31,833 bases of DNA from an uncultured Acholeplasmatales bacterium (GTDB taxonomy: Bacteria; Bacillota_I; Bacilli_A; ML615J-28; CAG-698): the NCBI GenBank assembly GCA_937877075.1, contig CALEGD010000096.1:1-31833 (forward strand), given 5' to 3'. The notes under the pieces are model-generated. The model had not been told where the DNA came from and did not search any database. It was given only the letters and a program-made list of their open reading frames with translations. Made by a program: the position numbers and the translations under genes. The first letter of the stretch is position 1, and every line of letters begins with the position of its first letter. Positions 1-8,811 of the stretch are shown here, piece by piece.

Positions 1-22
1 CAAATACCAAATCAACCTTCAT
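1..22 (-). CDS. 5' end of an unidentified gene (partial)
   Basis: An ATG at 20-22 on the minus strand is preceded by GGGAGTG five bases upstream and starts an open frame reading MKVDLVF before the window ends. It lies 56 bases downstream of the broken CPBP gene and may belong to the same transcript. Seven codons are too few to identify a family. Confidence 0.4.
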
Positions 23-78
23 ATTATCACTCCCAATAAATTATATGGAAGTAATTATCGATTCATTATCTTTCTTTA

Positions 79-789
79 TTAAACAAGCAGGTTAACTTCT
101 TTTATGAAAAACCATTGAATATAATCATAAACAAAATGTACAAGAATCGGAGCTGCAAGATTTTGATACTTATTATACAAATTCTGAAAGATAAAATGAA
201 GAAGAGAGAGAATCAGATGGTAAGGGAGATGGACTCGAAAGTATTCCAGAGGTGAGCCCTGAAACCACATCGAATTAAAAGGCCAATGTATCAGAGAAAA
301 CAAAAGGGAAACGATGATAATGGTTATGTATTTATTTTTTAAAAGACCTTGCATACGTGAATTAATAAAACCACGAAAAATAATTTCTTCAAAGACAGAT
401 ACTAAAAACAAAAAATATAATAATATCATCAATATAGTTCGATAATCGGTTTTAGGTGATAAATCATATTTTGAAGCTGAATTATGAAAAAACGATAATG
501 TAGATTAAAGAATATAAACATCCAAACGAGAATGATTTCTTAGACTTTTTAAAGCAAACCCGACAGTTTCCGGTTTTTGCTTTCTTAACAGCATATATAA
601 AGCAATCACAAATATGAATATCAAAGAAAATATCATTTGTGAGATAATCATAAAGTCGTCAGACGTATGTTGGAAAGATAAATGTCGATCCAAATAAATA
701 TTCATTAAAATCACATCCCCCATAAAAAGGGCAATTACCAGAAATAGTGTAAAGATACCGTCGATTAAATCATATTTTCTCTTCTTCAT
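79..789 (-). pseudogene. CPBP-family intramembrane metalloprotease, interrupted by an in-frame stop
   Basis: The N-terminal part (505-789) has two hydrophobic segments followed by the RKQKPETVGF type of sequence common before the CPBP core. The C-terminal part (79-432) carries the family motifs: EEIIFRG (EExxxR glutamates and arginine), FSLIHW and HFVYD, the expected metal-binding and catalytic residues. Both parts are in the same frame, separated by one TAA at 505-507. Codons 433-504 are otherwise open but hydrophilic, and the segment between the halves is shorter than the transmembrane stretch usual there. Another frame of 440-530 reads EIILVWMFIFF, so a frameshift pair or deletion may add to the damage. 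The start ATG has AGGAGATAAAT ahead of it. The gene follows the GNAT gene by 50 bases, probably in one transcript. CPBP proteins process or protect against peptides; this copy is unlikely to work unless the stop is read through. Confidence 0.7.
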
Positions 790-839
790 ATTTATCTCCT
801 AATCTAGATTAAGTAAAAGAGAGATTGTTACAATCTTTA

Positions 840-1415
840 TTAAAAGCTATTAGCCTCTAGATTATTATTAAAAATAATATATTTCAGACTATCATAAGTT
901 TCACCAAGTTGCTTTGCGATGGTTTTACTTGTTTTTACAAATTTAAATCCGCATTTCTCAATAACCCTTTTAGATTGTTTGTTAAAGGAAAAATGACTGA
1001 CCGTTAGTGCTTCTAGTCCACAATTATTAAAACAATAACTAATAACCTTACTTACTGCTTCCGGCATTAATCCCTTTCCCCAATATTCTTTAGAAAGAAC
1101 ATATCCGATTTCCTTTGCCTTTAAATCTTTACAACTTTCATCTTCATTGACCCATGAATGATGCAGTCCTAAAGAACCGATAACTTTATTATTTTCTTTA
1201 TAGACTATCGCAAAGACATTTTTCCCTTCAATAAATGAATCAAGAATTTTTTTTGTAATCTCAATCGACTCATGATGTTTCCAACCGGCCATCTCACCGA
1301 CTCCAGGAATTGATGCATACCGATAAAAATCATCAAGATCAGAGAGAAGCCAAGGTCGTAAAATTATTCTATCTGTTTCTAAAGAAATATTATTAATCTT
1401 AATTTCAACATCCAT
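840..1415 (-). CDS. GNAT N-acetyltransferase, RimJ/RimL type
   Basis: This 191-residue protein is of the length and layout of RimJ/RimL-like acetyltransferases, which move an acetyl group from acetyl-CoA to an N-terminal or small-molecule amine. It opens with the typical TDRIILRPW strand, has a central IGSLGLH strand, then the acetyl-CoA pyrophosphate-binding stretch EYWGKGLMPEA (motif A, Q/RxxGxG/A-like), and ends with the NKQSKRVIEKCGF motif B region. The start ATG has AGGAGGAG five bases upstream. It is the first gene of a short minus-strand unit that continues into the broken CPBP protease, and is divergent from the surface lipoprotein at 1590. The substrate cannot be read from the sequence. 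Confidence 0.88.
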   Translation of the reverse strand: MDVEIKINNISLETDRIILRPWLLSDLDDFYRYASIPGVGEMAGWKHHESIEITKKILDSFIEGKNVFAIVYKENNKVIGSLGLHHSWVNEDESCKDLKAKEIGYVLSKEYWGKGLMPEAVSKVISYCFNNCGLEALTVSHFSFNKQSKRVIEKCGFKFVKTSKTIAKQLGETYDSLKYIIFNNNLEANSF

Positions 1416-1442
1416 AAAAACTCCTCCTGTTTCAATCTGTTC

Positions 1443-1451
1443 ATTTTACCA
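1443..1451 (-). promoter_or_regulatory. Extended -10 promoter for the GNAT gene
   Basis: On the minus strand TGGTAAAAT gives a TGn extension and a -10 of TAAAAT, about 30 bases upstream of the GNAT start. No good -35 is seen at 17 bases (TTTTAG). Confidence 0.45.
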
Positions 1452-1541
1452 CATTTCTCCTCTTTCTAAAACAGAATCTAAAAGTTAATTGTATTTACCT
1501 TAACATTTTTTTAATAAAATTAATAATATTCCCGGATAAGG

Positions 1542-1570
1542 TTGAATAACAAGCTATTATTAAGTATAAT
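1542..1570 (+). promoter_or_regulatory. Promoter of the BspA-like lipoprotein gene
   Basis: TTGAAT (1542-1547), a 17-base spacer and TATAAT (1565-1570) form a near-consensus sigma-A promoter. Transcription would begin near 1577, so the longer reading frame starting at 1542 cannot be the translated form; this supports the ATG at 1590. Confidence 0.75.
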
Positions 1571-1589
1571 TAGAATAAGGAGGCGTATA

Positions 1590-4500
1590 ATGAAAAAGAT
1601 TTTCTTACTCGGTATCTTAGTTTTCTTTCTTACAGGATGTTTTTCAGAGGAAAAGTTTAAAGTAGACTTTTTCCTAACCGGTGATTCAGAAATCGATTCA
1701 GTGGAAGTTCAAAAAGGAGACTCCGTCGAATTGATTGAACCAATTTTAAAAGGATATACATTTTTAGGTTGGTATTCCGATATGTCATACCAAAATGAAT
1801 TTACCAGTTCAACACCTATTACGGAAAACACCTGCTTATACGCAAAATGGGAAATTAATAAATACACCCTTAGTTTCGATTCTGTCGGAGGAAGTGATGT
1901 TACTCCGATAATTGCTGATTACAATGAAAATATTGCTGAACCGGAGCCTCCGACCAAAGATTATTTTACTTTTCTCGGATGGTTCAAAGAACCGGAGTGT
2001 CTCAATTCGTTTATCTTTTTTATGATGCCCTCAGAAGACATTACTGTCTATGCAAAATGGAAGCCAAATGTTTTTAACATCAGTTTTGAAACCAATGGAG
2101 GAAATTCAATCAGTGATTTGCAAGTTGAATATCATACAGAGGTTGAAACTCCAATCCCGGTTAGGGGAGGCTATGTTTTTCTGGGTTGGTTTGAAGATGA
2201 GGCTCTACAAATTCCTTTTAATACAGAGTTGATGCCGAGTAATAATCTTGTTCTTTATGCTAAATGGAATAATGATTTGTTTACAATAAACTTCGACTCT
2301 CAAGGAGGAAGCGAAATTTCTTCCGAACAATATTATTATCAAGAACAAATAAAAGAACCACTCAAGCCGTTTAAGGAAAATTATATCTTTGTCGGTTGGT
2401 ATTTAGACAAAGAATGTAATAAAATTTTTGATTTAAGTTTAATGCCTGCTCATGATCTAATTGTCTTCGCCAAATGGGTCGATTATTATACAATCTCTTT
2501 TGATGCAAACGGCGGTACGGAAATCCCCAATCTTACGAGTCCAATCGGAAGCCCCGCTAATGAACCTAACGCCCCAAAAAAAGAAGGGCACTCCTTTATT
2601 GGTTGGTATGAAGATGAAGAATTATCAAGTCCTTTTGATTTTACAGTCCCCCATAATCAAAACTATCAACTTTATGCGAAATGGTTAGTTAATCAATATC
2701 AAATGACCTTGATAGATGGGGATCTGTCAGATACATTCACCTTCGATTTTATGGAACCTCTCGAACTGTATTTACCCTCTAAAGAGAACCTTGATTTTAA
2801 GGGGTGGTGGCTTGACAGTGAGGGATTAATTTCCTTCACGGAACAGACGATGCCTGCAAGTGATTTGATACTCTATAGCAAGTGGGCTACCGCTCTTACT
2901 TTCTTTGATTATCAAGTAACAGATTATCTGGCGATAATAACCGGTGCCAAAGAAAATATCCCGAAAGACATCATCATTCCCGATGAGATTAATAATCTTC
3001 CGGTAAAAACCATCGGTCCATCTGCTTTTAAGGACTTAATTCATTTAGAATCGGTTATTTTCCCGCATACTCTCACAACCATCGGCGCTTTCGCCTTTAA
3101 TAATTGTACCGGATTGCATGAAATAAATCTCCCCGATAATTTAACCACGATCGAAGGAAGGGCTTTCGGGAACTGTTCAAATCTTCAGTCAATAAATTTC
3201 GGAAATAGTTTAAAGTCCATTAATAGTTATGCTTTTCGAGATTGCGTGAGTTTGGAAAGTTTGGAACTTCCGGATTCGCTAATAACTATTGATAATGGTG
3301 TTTTATCCGGCTGTTCTAACTTAAAGATTATTAAAATGCCAATTTTCTACTCAAATTTTGGAGCATTATTCGGAGATATTTTTGGTAATTTGGAATTTGA
3401 AAAAGCAAAATTAATCTCCCAAAAAAGACCCGGGGGTTATTCCTCCACATGTTATTTTCCTATTTCATTGAATGAAGTGATTATCAGCGGCTCCAGAGAT
3501 ATTCCCGAATTTTTCTTCAGCAATATCGATGTCATAAGCAATATAACCATCGAAAACAGCGTCAAGAAAATCGGTCAATCAGCCTTTTCTGGTTGCTCCG
3601 GTCTCAGAGAAATGCATCTACCTTTTGTCGGAGAACAAGCCGGGTCTAATACTACCTTAGGGTATATCTTCGGAACCGCAGCCTATCCGAACGGTAAACC
3701 CACAAAACAAGGCTTAATTACCTATTATCTTCCCGTAATTTTGAAAACCATCCAGATTACCAACAATAACCGGATCCCAAGTTATGCTTTTATGAACTCA
3801 AACTTGGAGAATATCTCCATCCCTCTTGCAACAACTATTGGCGATGAAGCCTTCTACGGATGTACTTATCTTAAAAATATAGTTTTACCGGATCAAATAA
3901 CCATGGTTGGATCACAATGGTTTTATAATTGTCAGAGTTTGGAAGAAATTGAACTGCCGGAAAATATTACCAAAATTGGGACTTATGCTTTCGGGAATTG
4001 TCTCAATCTTCAAAATATTAATCTAGATAATGTTAAGGGGATTTCCTTTAACGCCTTTACAAATTGCCAGAAACTTAGCTATATTTCGGTCCCAAATGTT
4101 GAGGAAATTTATGACCAAGCCTTTTCTGAATCCGGACTTTATGAAATTTATTTGCCCGAAAGCTTAAAAATTCTTGGAAAGGAAGTCTTCTATAACTGCA
4201 GGCGATTAAGAGAAGCAAATATTCCTTCTCAGATAAATGAATTGGATCAAGGTCTCTTTAAAGAATGTTCTAATCTCACAAACATTACCCTACATGATGG
4301 AATCTCAGTTTTTAAAAGAGACGTTTTTCGGGGTTGCGGCTTTTCCGCTTTTACAATCCCCCAAGGACTAACTACCCTCGGTGACTTTGCTTTAGCTTAT
4401 TGCCCTAATCTCAAAGAAATATCCATTCCCGACCATGTAACTCAAATCGGAATCTGTATATTTCAAGGATGTTTCAATCTTGAAAAAATATCTCTGCCCT

Positions 4501-5306
4501 ATTTAGGTTATTCAATAGAGGAGCCCTGCTCGCTATTCAATTTATTTGACGGCGAGAATTATTTAAAATTACAAGAAGTCATTATCGCAGGCGGAAATAC
4601 TCTTGTTGACAGAGCATTTCATAATTTTAAAGGCATAAGCAAAATTATCCTTCCGAATTCTATTATTACAATCGGCAAGGAAGCTTTTAAAGGCTGTATC
4701 GGTCTTCAAGAAATTATAATTCCCGATTCCGTTCAATACATCGGAGAAATGGCTTTCGATGATTGTATAAATTTACAAAGGATGACTTTACCTTTTGTCG
4801 GGACAAGTAGAGATGCGATAGGTGAAGAGGCTTTCTTCGGAAATATCTTTGGAATTTACGAAGAATTTGGTTTTATAAGAATCTTCCAAAGTAACGGAAG
4901 CATCAATAAGTCTTATTACATACCTGGAGGATTAACTGAAGTAATAATTACCGCAACAAATACGCTACCATCAGGCGCCTTTTCCGGTTGTATAACCCTT
5001 AAAACAATCGTACTACCGGAACAATTAAAGAAAATCGACTATTATTGCTTTAAAGGTTGTATTGCCCTTGAAAATATAGCTCTTCCGAATTCTTTAGCGA
5101 CAATAGGCCAATGTGCTTTTCAAGACTGTCAAGCCATTGAAGAAATATTCATTCCCCTTCCTGTTGCCGAGATAAGGCAATACGCATTTTATGGTTGTTT
5201 TCCTCTCCGAATCTGTTGCGAAGCAAATACAAAACCTGACGGCTGGGAAACACTCTGGGACTCAGGTATAGTAGATATTCAATGGGGTTGTACCAGACCT
5301 GATTAA
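1590..5306 (+). CDS. Surface lipoprotein with six InlB B-repeats and a BspA-type leucine-rich region
   Basis: The start is the ATG at 1590, with AAGGAGG six bases upstream; it gives 1238 residues. Residues 1-17 are a lipoprotein signal peptide with lipobox LTGC (Cys17), so the mature protein should be anchored on the outer face of the membrane. Residues about 20-432 hold six repeats of 67-70 residues of the Listeria-Bacteroides type (InlB_B, also called Flg_new). Each has a FDSxGG-like strand, a GWY/GWF turn and a closing YAKW or close variant (Trp at 87, 157, 226, 296, 365, 432). Residues about 440-1230 are BspA-like leucine-rich repeats (LRR_5), recognisable from repeated units such as IGxxAFxxCxxLxxIxLPxxL. 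No C-terminal sorting signal or membrane segment is present. Such proteins usually mediate adhesion or binding to host or other cells; the ligand is unknown. It stands alone with its own promoter and a terminator. Confidence 0.92.
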   Translation: MKKIFLLGILVFFLTGCFSEEKFKVDFFLTGDSEIDSVEVQKGDSVELIEPILKGYTFLGWYSDMSYQNEFTSSTPITENTCLYAKWEINKYTLSFDSVGGSDVTPIIADYNENIAEPEPPTKDYFTFLGWFKEPECLNSFIFFMMPSEDITVYAKWKPNVFNISFETNGGNSISDLQVEYHTEVETPIPVRGGYVFLGWFEDEALQIPFNTELMPSNNLVLYAKWNNDLFTINFDSQGGSEISSEQYYYQEQIKEPLKPFKENYIFVGWYLDKECNKIFDLSLMPAHDLIVFAKWVDYYTISFDANGGTEIPNLTSPIGSPANEPNAPKKEGHSFIGWYEDEELSSPFDFTVPHNQNYQLYAKWLVNQYQMTLIDGDLSDTFTFDFMEPLELYLPSKENLDFKGWWLDSEGLISFTEQTMPASDLILYSKWATALTFFDYQVTDYLAIITGAKENIPKDIIIPDEINNLPVKTIGPSAFKDLIHLESVIFPHTLTTIGAFAFNNCTGLHEINLPDNLTTIEGRAFGNCSNLQSINFGNSLKSINSYAFRDCVSLESLELPDSLITIDNGVLSGCSNLKIIKMPIFYSNFGALFGDIFGNLEFEKAKLISQKRPGGYSSTCYFPISLNEVIISGSRDIPEFFFSNIDVISNITIENSVKKIGQSAFSGCSGLREMHLPFVGEQAGSNTTLGYIFGTAAYPNGKPTKQGLITYYLPVILKTIQITNNNRIPSYAFMNSNLENISIPLATTIGDEAFYGCTYLKNIVLPDQITMVGSQWFYNCQSLEEIELPENITKIGTYAFGNCLNLQNINLDNVKGISFNAFTNCQKLSYISVPNVEEIYDQAFSESGLYEIYLPESLKILGKEVFYNCRRLREANIPSQINELDQGLFKECSNLTNITLHDGISVFKRDVFRGCGFSAFTIPQGLTTLGDFALAYCPNLKEISIPDHVTQIGICIFQGCFNLEKISLPYLGYSIEEPCSLFNLFDGENYLKLQEVIIAGGNTLVDRAFHNFKGISKIILPNSIITIGKEAFKGCIGLQEIIIPDSVQYIGEMAFDDCINLQRMTLPFVGTSRDAIGEEAFFGNIFGIYEEFGFIRIFQSNGSINKSYYIPGGLTEVIITATNTLPSGAFSGCITLKTIVLPEQLKKIDYYCFKGCIALENIALPNSLATIGQCAFQDCQAIEEIFIPLPVAEIRQYAFYGCFPLRICCEANTKPDGWETLWDSGIVDIQWGCTRPD

Positions 5307-5316
5307 TCAGCTGAGA

Positions 5317-5347
5317 AAAACACTAGTTCCAATTGGGCTAGTGTTTT
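5317..5347. terminator. Bidirectional terminator between convergent genes
   Basis: AAAACACTAG (5317-5326) and CTAGTGTTTT (5338-5347) form a perfect 10-bp stem with an 11-base loop. A/T runs on both sides suit the plus-strand lipoprotein gene and the minus-strand NUDIX gene. Confidence 0.85.
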
Positions 5348-5370
5348 ATTTCTGGAAAATATATATTTAT

Positions 5371-5784
5371 TTAATTGGCTAGCTTTTTGATATACTCAAA
5401 AGCTCCGAATAAAACCTCCTGATCGGTTTCATAGGTCAATAAAGCCAGAGCGTCATCAAATTTCAACCAATAAAGTTCCGAAATTTCTTTTTCTTGTTTT
5501 TGAAAATTGAGACTTCTTGCCTGTCCAACAAAAAATACAACTTCTTTGATACAATCAGAATAAGGAGAAAAAGTAATCACTTTTCGAAATCCGGTATCAA
5601 GGTCAACATCTAAATTAGTTTCTTCTTTAATTTCTCGGATTGCCGTCATTTCTTCGGTTTCACCATTTTCCATATGTCCTTTCGGAAGCGAATAATGACC
5701 AAGCTTCATCTTTTCAATTAAGAATAATAATTCACCACCTTTATAAAAATATACTACGGCACCGCAACTTTTTTCTTTTATCAT
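5371..5784 (-). CDS. NUDIX hydrolase, Ap4A-hydrolase-like
   Basis: The chosen start is the ATG at 5782-5784, whose ATGA overlaps the stop of the upstream GIY-YIG gene, suggesting translational coupling; the frame is open further upstream but there it lies inside that gene. The 137-residue product contains a full Nudix box: G, five residues, E, seven residues, then REIKEETNL, which binds the catalytic divalent metal. The preceding HYSLPKGHMENGE is typical of asymmetric diadenosine tetraphosphate hydrolases and related MutT-like enzymes that clear nucleoside diphosphate derivatives. It is the last gene of the speD operon. The exact substrate is inferred only from overall resemblance. Confidence 0.87.
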   Translation of the reverse strand: MIKEKSCGAVVYFYKGGELLFLIEKMKLGHYSLPKGHMENGETEEMTAIREIKEETNLDVDLDTGFRKVITFSPYSDCIKEVVFFVGQARSLNFQKQEKEISELYWLKFDDALALLTYETDQEVLFGAFEYIKKLAN

Positions 5785-6029
5785 TTCTTTCTCACTTTGA
5801 TTAAATCTAATTTTTGTTGTCTGGATAATCTTTTTATTTCCCATTCTCTTTTTAAGGCATCGGCTTTTGATTGATACTCTTCAAAATATTGTAACTCTAC
5901 CGGAATTCTCCCTTTTGTATATTTGGCACCTGCACCGGAATTATGAGCTTCCAATCTTTTATTAATATCATTTGTCCAGCCTGTGTATAAAGTGTTATCC
6001 GAACATTTTAAAATATAAACATAATTCAT
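5781..6029 (-). CDS. GIY-YIG nuclease superfamily protein, UPF0213 type
   Basis: This 82-residue protein is a minimal GIY-YIG domain. YVYILKC and LYTGWTNDINKRLEAHNSG give the paired strands, with the variant YVY/YTG in place of GIY/YIG, and the conserved Arg. ALKREWEIKRLSRQQKLDLI includes the conserved Glu of the helix. Small proteins of this kind (YhbQ/YazA-like) are widespread and largely uncharacterised; nuclease activity on DNA has been proposed for the family. It starts 10 bases after speE and overlaps the NUDIX gene by four bases, so it is inside the polyamine operon although no role in polyamine synthesis is evident. Confidence 0.9.
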   Translation of the reverse strand: MNYVYILKCSDNTLYTGWTNDINKRLEAHNSGAGAKYTKGRIPVELQYFEEYQSKADALKREWEIKRLSRQQKLDLIKVRKK

Positions 6030-6039
6030 AATATCTCTT

Positions 6040-6873
6040 CTATCTTAATTCTTCTTCTACATAGTTTGGTAGAGCCAGTGAGGCTATATGAACTGCTTTA
6101 TTATAATAACGCAGTTTAAATCTTGAAAGCAAATCCTCATCACCTCGAAATTCAGGACTTAAACTCTTAGAAGCAAAACCAAAGAGCCAATGTCCGCTCG
6201 GATAAGTCGGAATAAAAGCTTGGTAAACCGTCGCTATCGGAAAAGTGGATTTTAGCTTTTTATGTATTTGTTTCATGTCCTTTCTGGTATCATCAAAATA
6301 AGGACTCTCATGTTGGTTAACTAAGATACCGTCACCTGATAATATCCGATAACAATTCCGATAAAACCGTGGCGTGAAAAGACCTTCTCCAGGCCCGATT
6401 GGATCGGTTGAATCAACGATTATCAAATCGTAAACTTTTTTGGTTTCTGAAACAAACTCTGCACCGTCCGCAAAGATTAAATTTACTTTCGGATCGGTTA
6501 GTTTATGGGCAGTTAAAGGCAGGAATTCCTGACAGGCCCTAACAACCTCTTCATCAATTTCTACAAGGTCAATGCATGCTAAAAAGGGATAACGCGTAAG
6601 TTCTCGAACTGACCCGCCGTCACCGCCGCCGATTACTAAAACATTCCTGATATCAGGATTTGCATTCATCGGTAAGTGAACCATCATCTCATGATAAATG
6701 AACTCATCTTTTTCGTTTGCCATCATATAACCGTCCAAGGCAAAAAAACGTCCAAATTCATACGAGTCATAAAAATCAAGTTTTTGAAATCTTGTTTCTT
6801 TGGTATAAATATGTTTTTTTATTCTGATTGAAAACTTTACGTGATTAGTCCAATATTCTGTATACCATTTCAT
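6040..6873 (-). CDS. speE: Spermidine synthase (polyamine aminopropyltransferase)
   Basis: SpeE moves an aminopropyl group from decarboxylated S-adenosylmethionine to putrescine or another diamine, giving spermidine and methylthioadenosine. The 277-residue length matches bacterial SpeE. The sequence shows the N-terminal strand domain ending in FALDGYMMANEKDEFIYHEM, the Rossmann-type nucleotide motif VIGGGDGG, DLVEIDEEVV, and the catalytic region DSTDPIGPGEGLF with its essential aspartates, then the C-terminal YPSGHWLFGFAS. It follows speD by nine bases in one operon, and that pairing supplies its cosubstrate. No ornithine, arginine or agmatine enzyme is seen in the window, so the diamine source is not shown. 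Confidence 0.96.
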   Translation of the reverse strand: MKWYTEYWTNHVKFSIRIKKHIYTKETRFQKLDFYDSYEFGRFFALDGYMMANEKDEFIYHEMMVHLPMNANPDIRNVLVIGGGDGGSVRELTRYPFLACIDLVEIDEEVVRACQEFLPLTAHKLTDPKVNLIFADGAEFVSETKKVYDLIIVDSTDPIGPGEGLFTPRFYRNCYRILSGDGILVNQHESPYFDDTRKDMKQIHKKLKSTFPIATVYQAFIPTYPSGHWLFGFASKSLSPEFRGDEDLLSRFKLRYYNKAVHIASLALPNYVEEELR

Positions 6874-6882
6874 AAAAAACTC

Positions 6883-7650
6883 CTATTTCATTTTTGGAAT
6901 ATTCATTCCGTAAAATATTTCTGCTGTTTCTCTATTTATTTCTTGTTTTATATATTCCTTTTCCAATTCATTTAAACTATCGGAATCAATATGGAAAAGA
7001 TAATTATCTAAAATAAACCTCTTCAACATCATTTTGGTATGAAATATATTTGTATAAGCGAGATTGACATCATAAGTCGTATATCTTTCCAAAGTTACTT
7101 TATCAATATAATCTTGAATGGAATTAATATTATGATCAAGATAATGTTTCATTCCGTTCAAATCCCTGGTGAAGCCTCGAACTCTGTAGTCGGTAATAAT
7201 AATATCCGAATCAAAGCTATTAATCAAAAAATTCAAAGCCTTTAAAGGTGAAATCTCACCGCAAGTGGAAACATCAATATCAACTCTAAAAGTGCTGATA
7301 TTATTATAGGGATGTGTTTCGGGATAGGTATGAACCGTTATATGACTTTTATCCAAATGCCCGACAAAAGACTTATCGTAAGAAGGTCTTAAATCCCCTT
7401 CAGAAATTAAAATTGTAACGCTCGCCCCCTCAGGTTCATAATCCTGAGTTGCAATATTTAAGATCTTGGCATTAATGATTAAAGCAACTTCCTCAAGTAT
7501 TTTTGTTAGTCTTTCGCTATTATATTGATTATCTATATATTCGATATAAGCCCTTCTTTCCGAATCGTCTCTGGTATAACAAATATCATAGATATTAAAA
7601 CTCAATGTTTTTGTAAGATTATTAAAACCATATAGTTTTAGCTTTTTCAT
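6883..7650 (-). CDS. speD: S-adenosylmethionine decarboxylase proenzyme
   Basis: SpeD decarboxylates SAM to provide the aminopropyl donor for SpeE. The start at 7648-7650 has AAGGAG six bases upstream and gives 255 residues, close to the 264 of the E. coli-type enzyme rather than the short Bacillus/archaeal type. HLDKSHITVHTYPE holds the self-cleavage site: in the family the chain is cut before the Ser of KSH (about residue 102 here), which becomes the pyruvoyl cofactor. The catalytic Cys in STCGEISP and the conserved DYRVRGFTRD also fit. It is the first gene of the speD-speE-GIY-YIG-NUDIX operon with its own -10 element. Confidence 0.95.
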   Translation of the reverse strand: MKKLKLYGFNNLTKTLSFNIYDICYTRDDSERRAYIEYIDNQYNSERLTKILEEVALIINAKILNIATQDYEPEGASVTILISEGDLRPSYDKSFVGHLDKSHITVHTYPETHPYNNISTFRVDIDVSTCGEISPLKALNFLINSFDSDIIITDYRVRGFTRDLNGMKHYLDHNINSIQDYIDKVTLERYTTYDVNLAYTNIFHTKMMLKRFILDNYLFHIDSDSLNELEKEYIKQEINRETAEIFYGMNIPKMK

Positions 7651-7678
7651 ACTCATCTCCTTGTATATATCTAAATTG

Positions 7679-7684
7679 ATTATA
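7679..7684 (-). promoter_or_regulatory. -10 element upstream of speD
   Basis: TATAAT on the minus strand lies 28 bases before the speD start, just after the terminator of the antitoxin gene. The -35 (TATTAC at 17 bases) is weak. Confidence 0.55.
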
Positions 7685-7708
7685 ACATAAAATTGTGGTA
7701 AGTAATAG

Positions 7709-7736
7709 AAAAAAAGATGCAAACAAATTGCACCTT
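7709..7736 (-). terminator. Terminator of the toxin-antitoxin operon
   Basis: On the minus strand AAGGTGCAA and TTGCATCTT form a 9-bp stem (one G-T pair) with a five-base loop, followed by a T run. It separates the antitoxin gene from speD. Confidence 0.8.
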
Positions 7737-7746
7737 GTGTTATTAA

Positions 7747-8775
7747 TCACTTTAATTCATTTAAATCATTGCATAGACTATAAGGTATTATTTGATGAAA
7801 ATTAGTTTTTTCATAAGCTTTTTCTTGATGCATATAATCTATAATATCCTCTGCCTTGTAATCTTTGAATTTTTTAGCAACCAAATTTAAAACTTCAAGT
7901 TCCTCAATAGTAAACTCTGAGATATCAAGGTCTTTGCTTGGAATTATTTTATAAGCTATATTATAGTTTATCAAGCTCTCTGAAACTTCAATACCTGGAA
8001 GTGATAATATATTATCATAAGCTATTGGTAAAGCTCCACAGACATGATGTGTATAAACTAACCCCATCATAGATGTTTTATGCCTGTTATAATAAACAAC
8101 ATCTGTATACCACAATAGCTTCATTAATTTAACTTTAAATAAATGATTCACAAAATTAGAAAAATACTTAATTACACTAATAACCTTTTTTAAGTCCAAA
8201 ATTTTATAACCGTTTAAAACACTTTTTTCATAATACTGGAGATAATAACTATATATTTGCTTTTCTATTAAATACTTATTTTTTGTGCTTAATATTATAT
8301 TTATTATATTTTGTCTTATTTTAAAATATCGTCCCTTATCAAAACGGTTTTTGTGTTTATCCAAATTTTCCAACGCAAATAGCGGGTCATTATAAACTAA
8401 CCTCATTATCTCATCATAAGTTTCATCTTGAATCGATTTAGTTTCATATCTGGTAATAGTGATATCTCCCCAACCAAGCAAAGCAGAAAAATCTGACTGA
8501 GTTAATCCGAAAAAACTTCTGATTTTTGCGATTTCTTCTGATGTTAATAAACCAACTTCTTTTCTGTAAGCATCCCTAGCACGTAATAAATTTTCATCCA
8601 TAACTTTTGCTGGAACGAATTCATTTTCTTCGAAATTTGATTTATCACAAAAATAGAAAATCTCATTGAAGCTGACTTCTTTTCCTTTAATATAAACTTT
8701 GCCTTCTCTTACCCCCTTCTTAACTCTATGCCTCTCTTCGCATACCGGACAAGTCATAAGAATAAATTCTTTCAT
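7747..8775 (-). CDS. HTH/Panacea (DUF4065, SocA-like) antitoxin
   Basis: The start at 8773-8775 is set by GGGAGG six bases upstream and gives 342 residues. The N-terminus has CPVC (residues about 9-12) and a later lone Cys (YFCDK), like a reduced MqsA/YgiT zinc segment. An Xre-type helix-turn-helix spans about residues 77-125 (LTSEEIAKIRSFFGLTQSDF, then LLGWGDITITRYE). The C-terminal part, from about residue 190, matches the Panacea domain: KVKLMKLLWYTDVVYYNRH and GLVYTHHVCGALPIAYD. Panacea-domain proteins are known as hyperpromiscuous antitoxins that neutralise diverse toxins, and the HTH should bind the operon's own promoter. The gene lies 36 bases after a toxin-like gene that is frameshifted, so the antitoxin may be an orphan. 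Confidence 0.85.
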   Translation of the reverse strand: MKEFILMTCPVCEERHRVKKGVREGKVYIKGKEVSFNEIFYFCDKSNFEENEFVPAKVMDENLLRARDAYRKEVGLLTSEEIAKIRSFFGLTQSDFSALLGWGDITITRYETKSIQDETYDEIMRLVYNDPLFALENLDKHKNRFDKGRYFKIRQNIINIILSTKNKYLIEKQIYSYYLQYYEKSVLNGYKILDLKKVISVIKYFSNFVNHLFKVKLMKLLWYTDVVYYNRHKTSMMGLVYTHHVCGALPIAYDNILSLPGIEVSESLINYNIAYKIIPSKDLDISEFTIEELEVLNLVAKKFKDYKAEDIIDYMHQEKAYEKTNFHQIIPYSLCNDLNELK

Positions 8776-8811
8776 AATTCCTCCCAAAGTTTTTCTCTTT
8801 TCTTTTTTTGG

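Noticed and set aside
1542..1589. Sixteen-residue N-terminal extension of the surface lipoprotein
   Set aside because: It overlaps the -35 and -10 elements and would bury the lipoprotein signal; the ATG at 1590 has the ribosome binding site.
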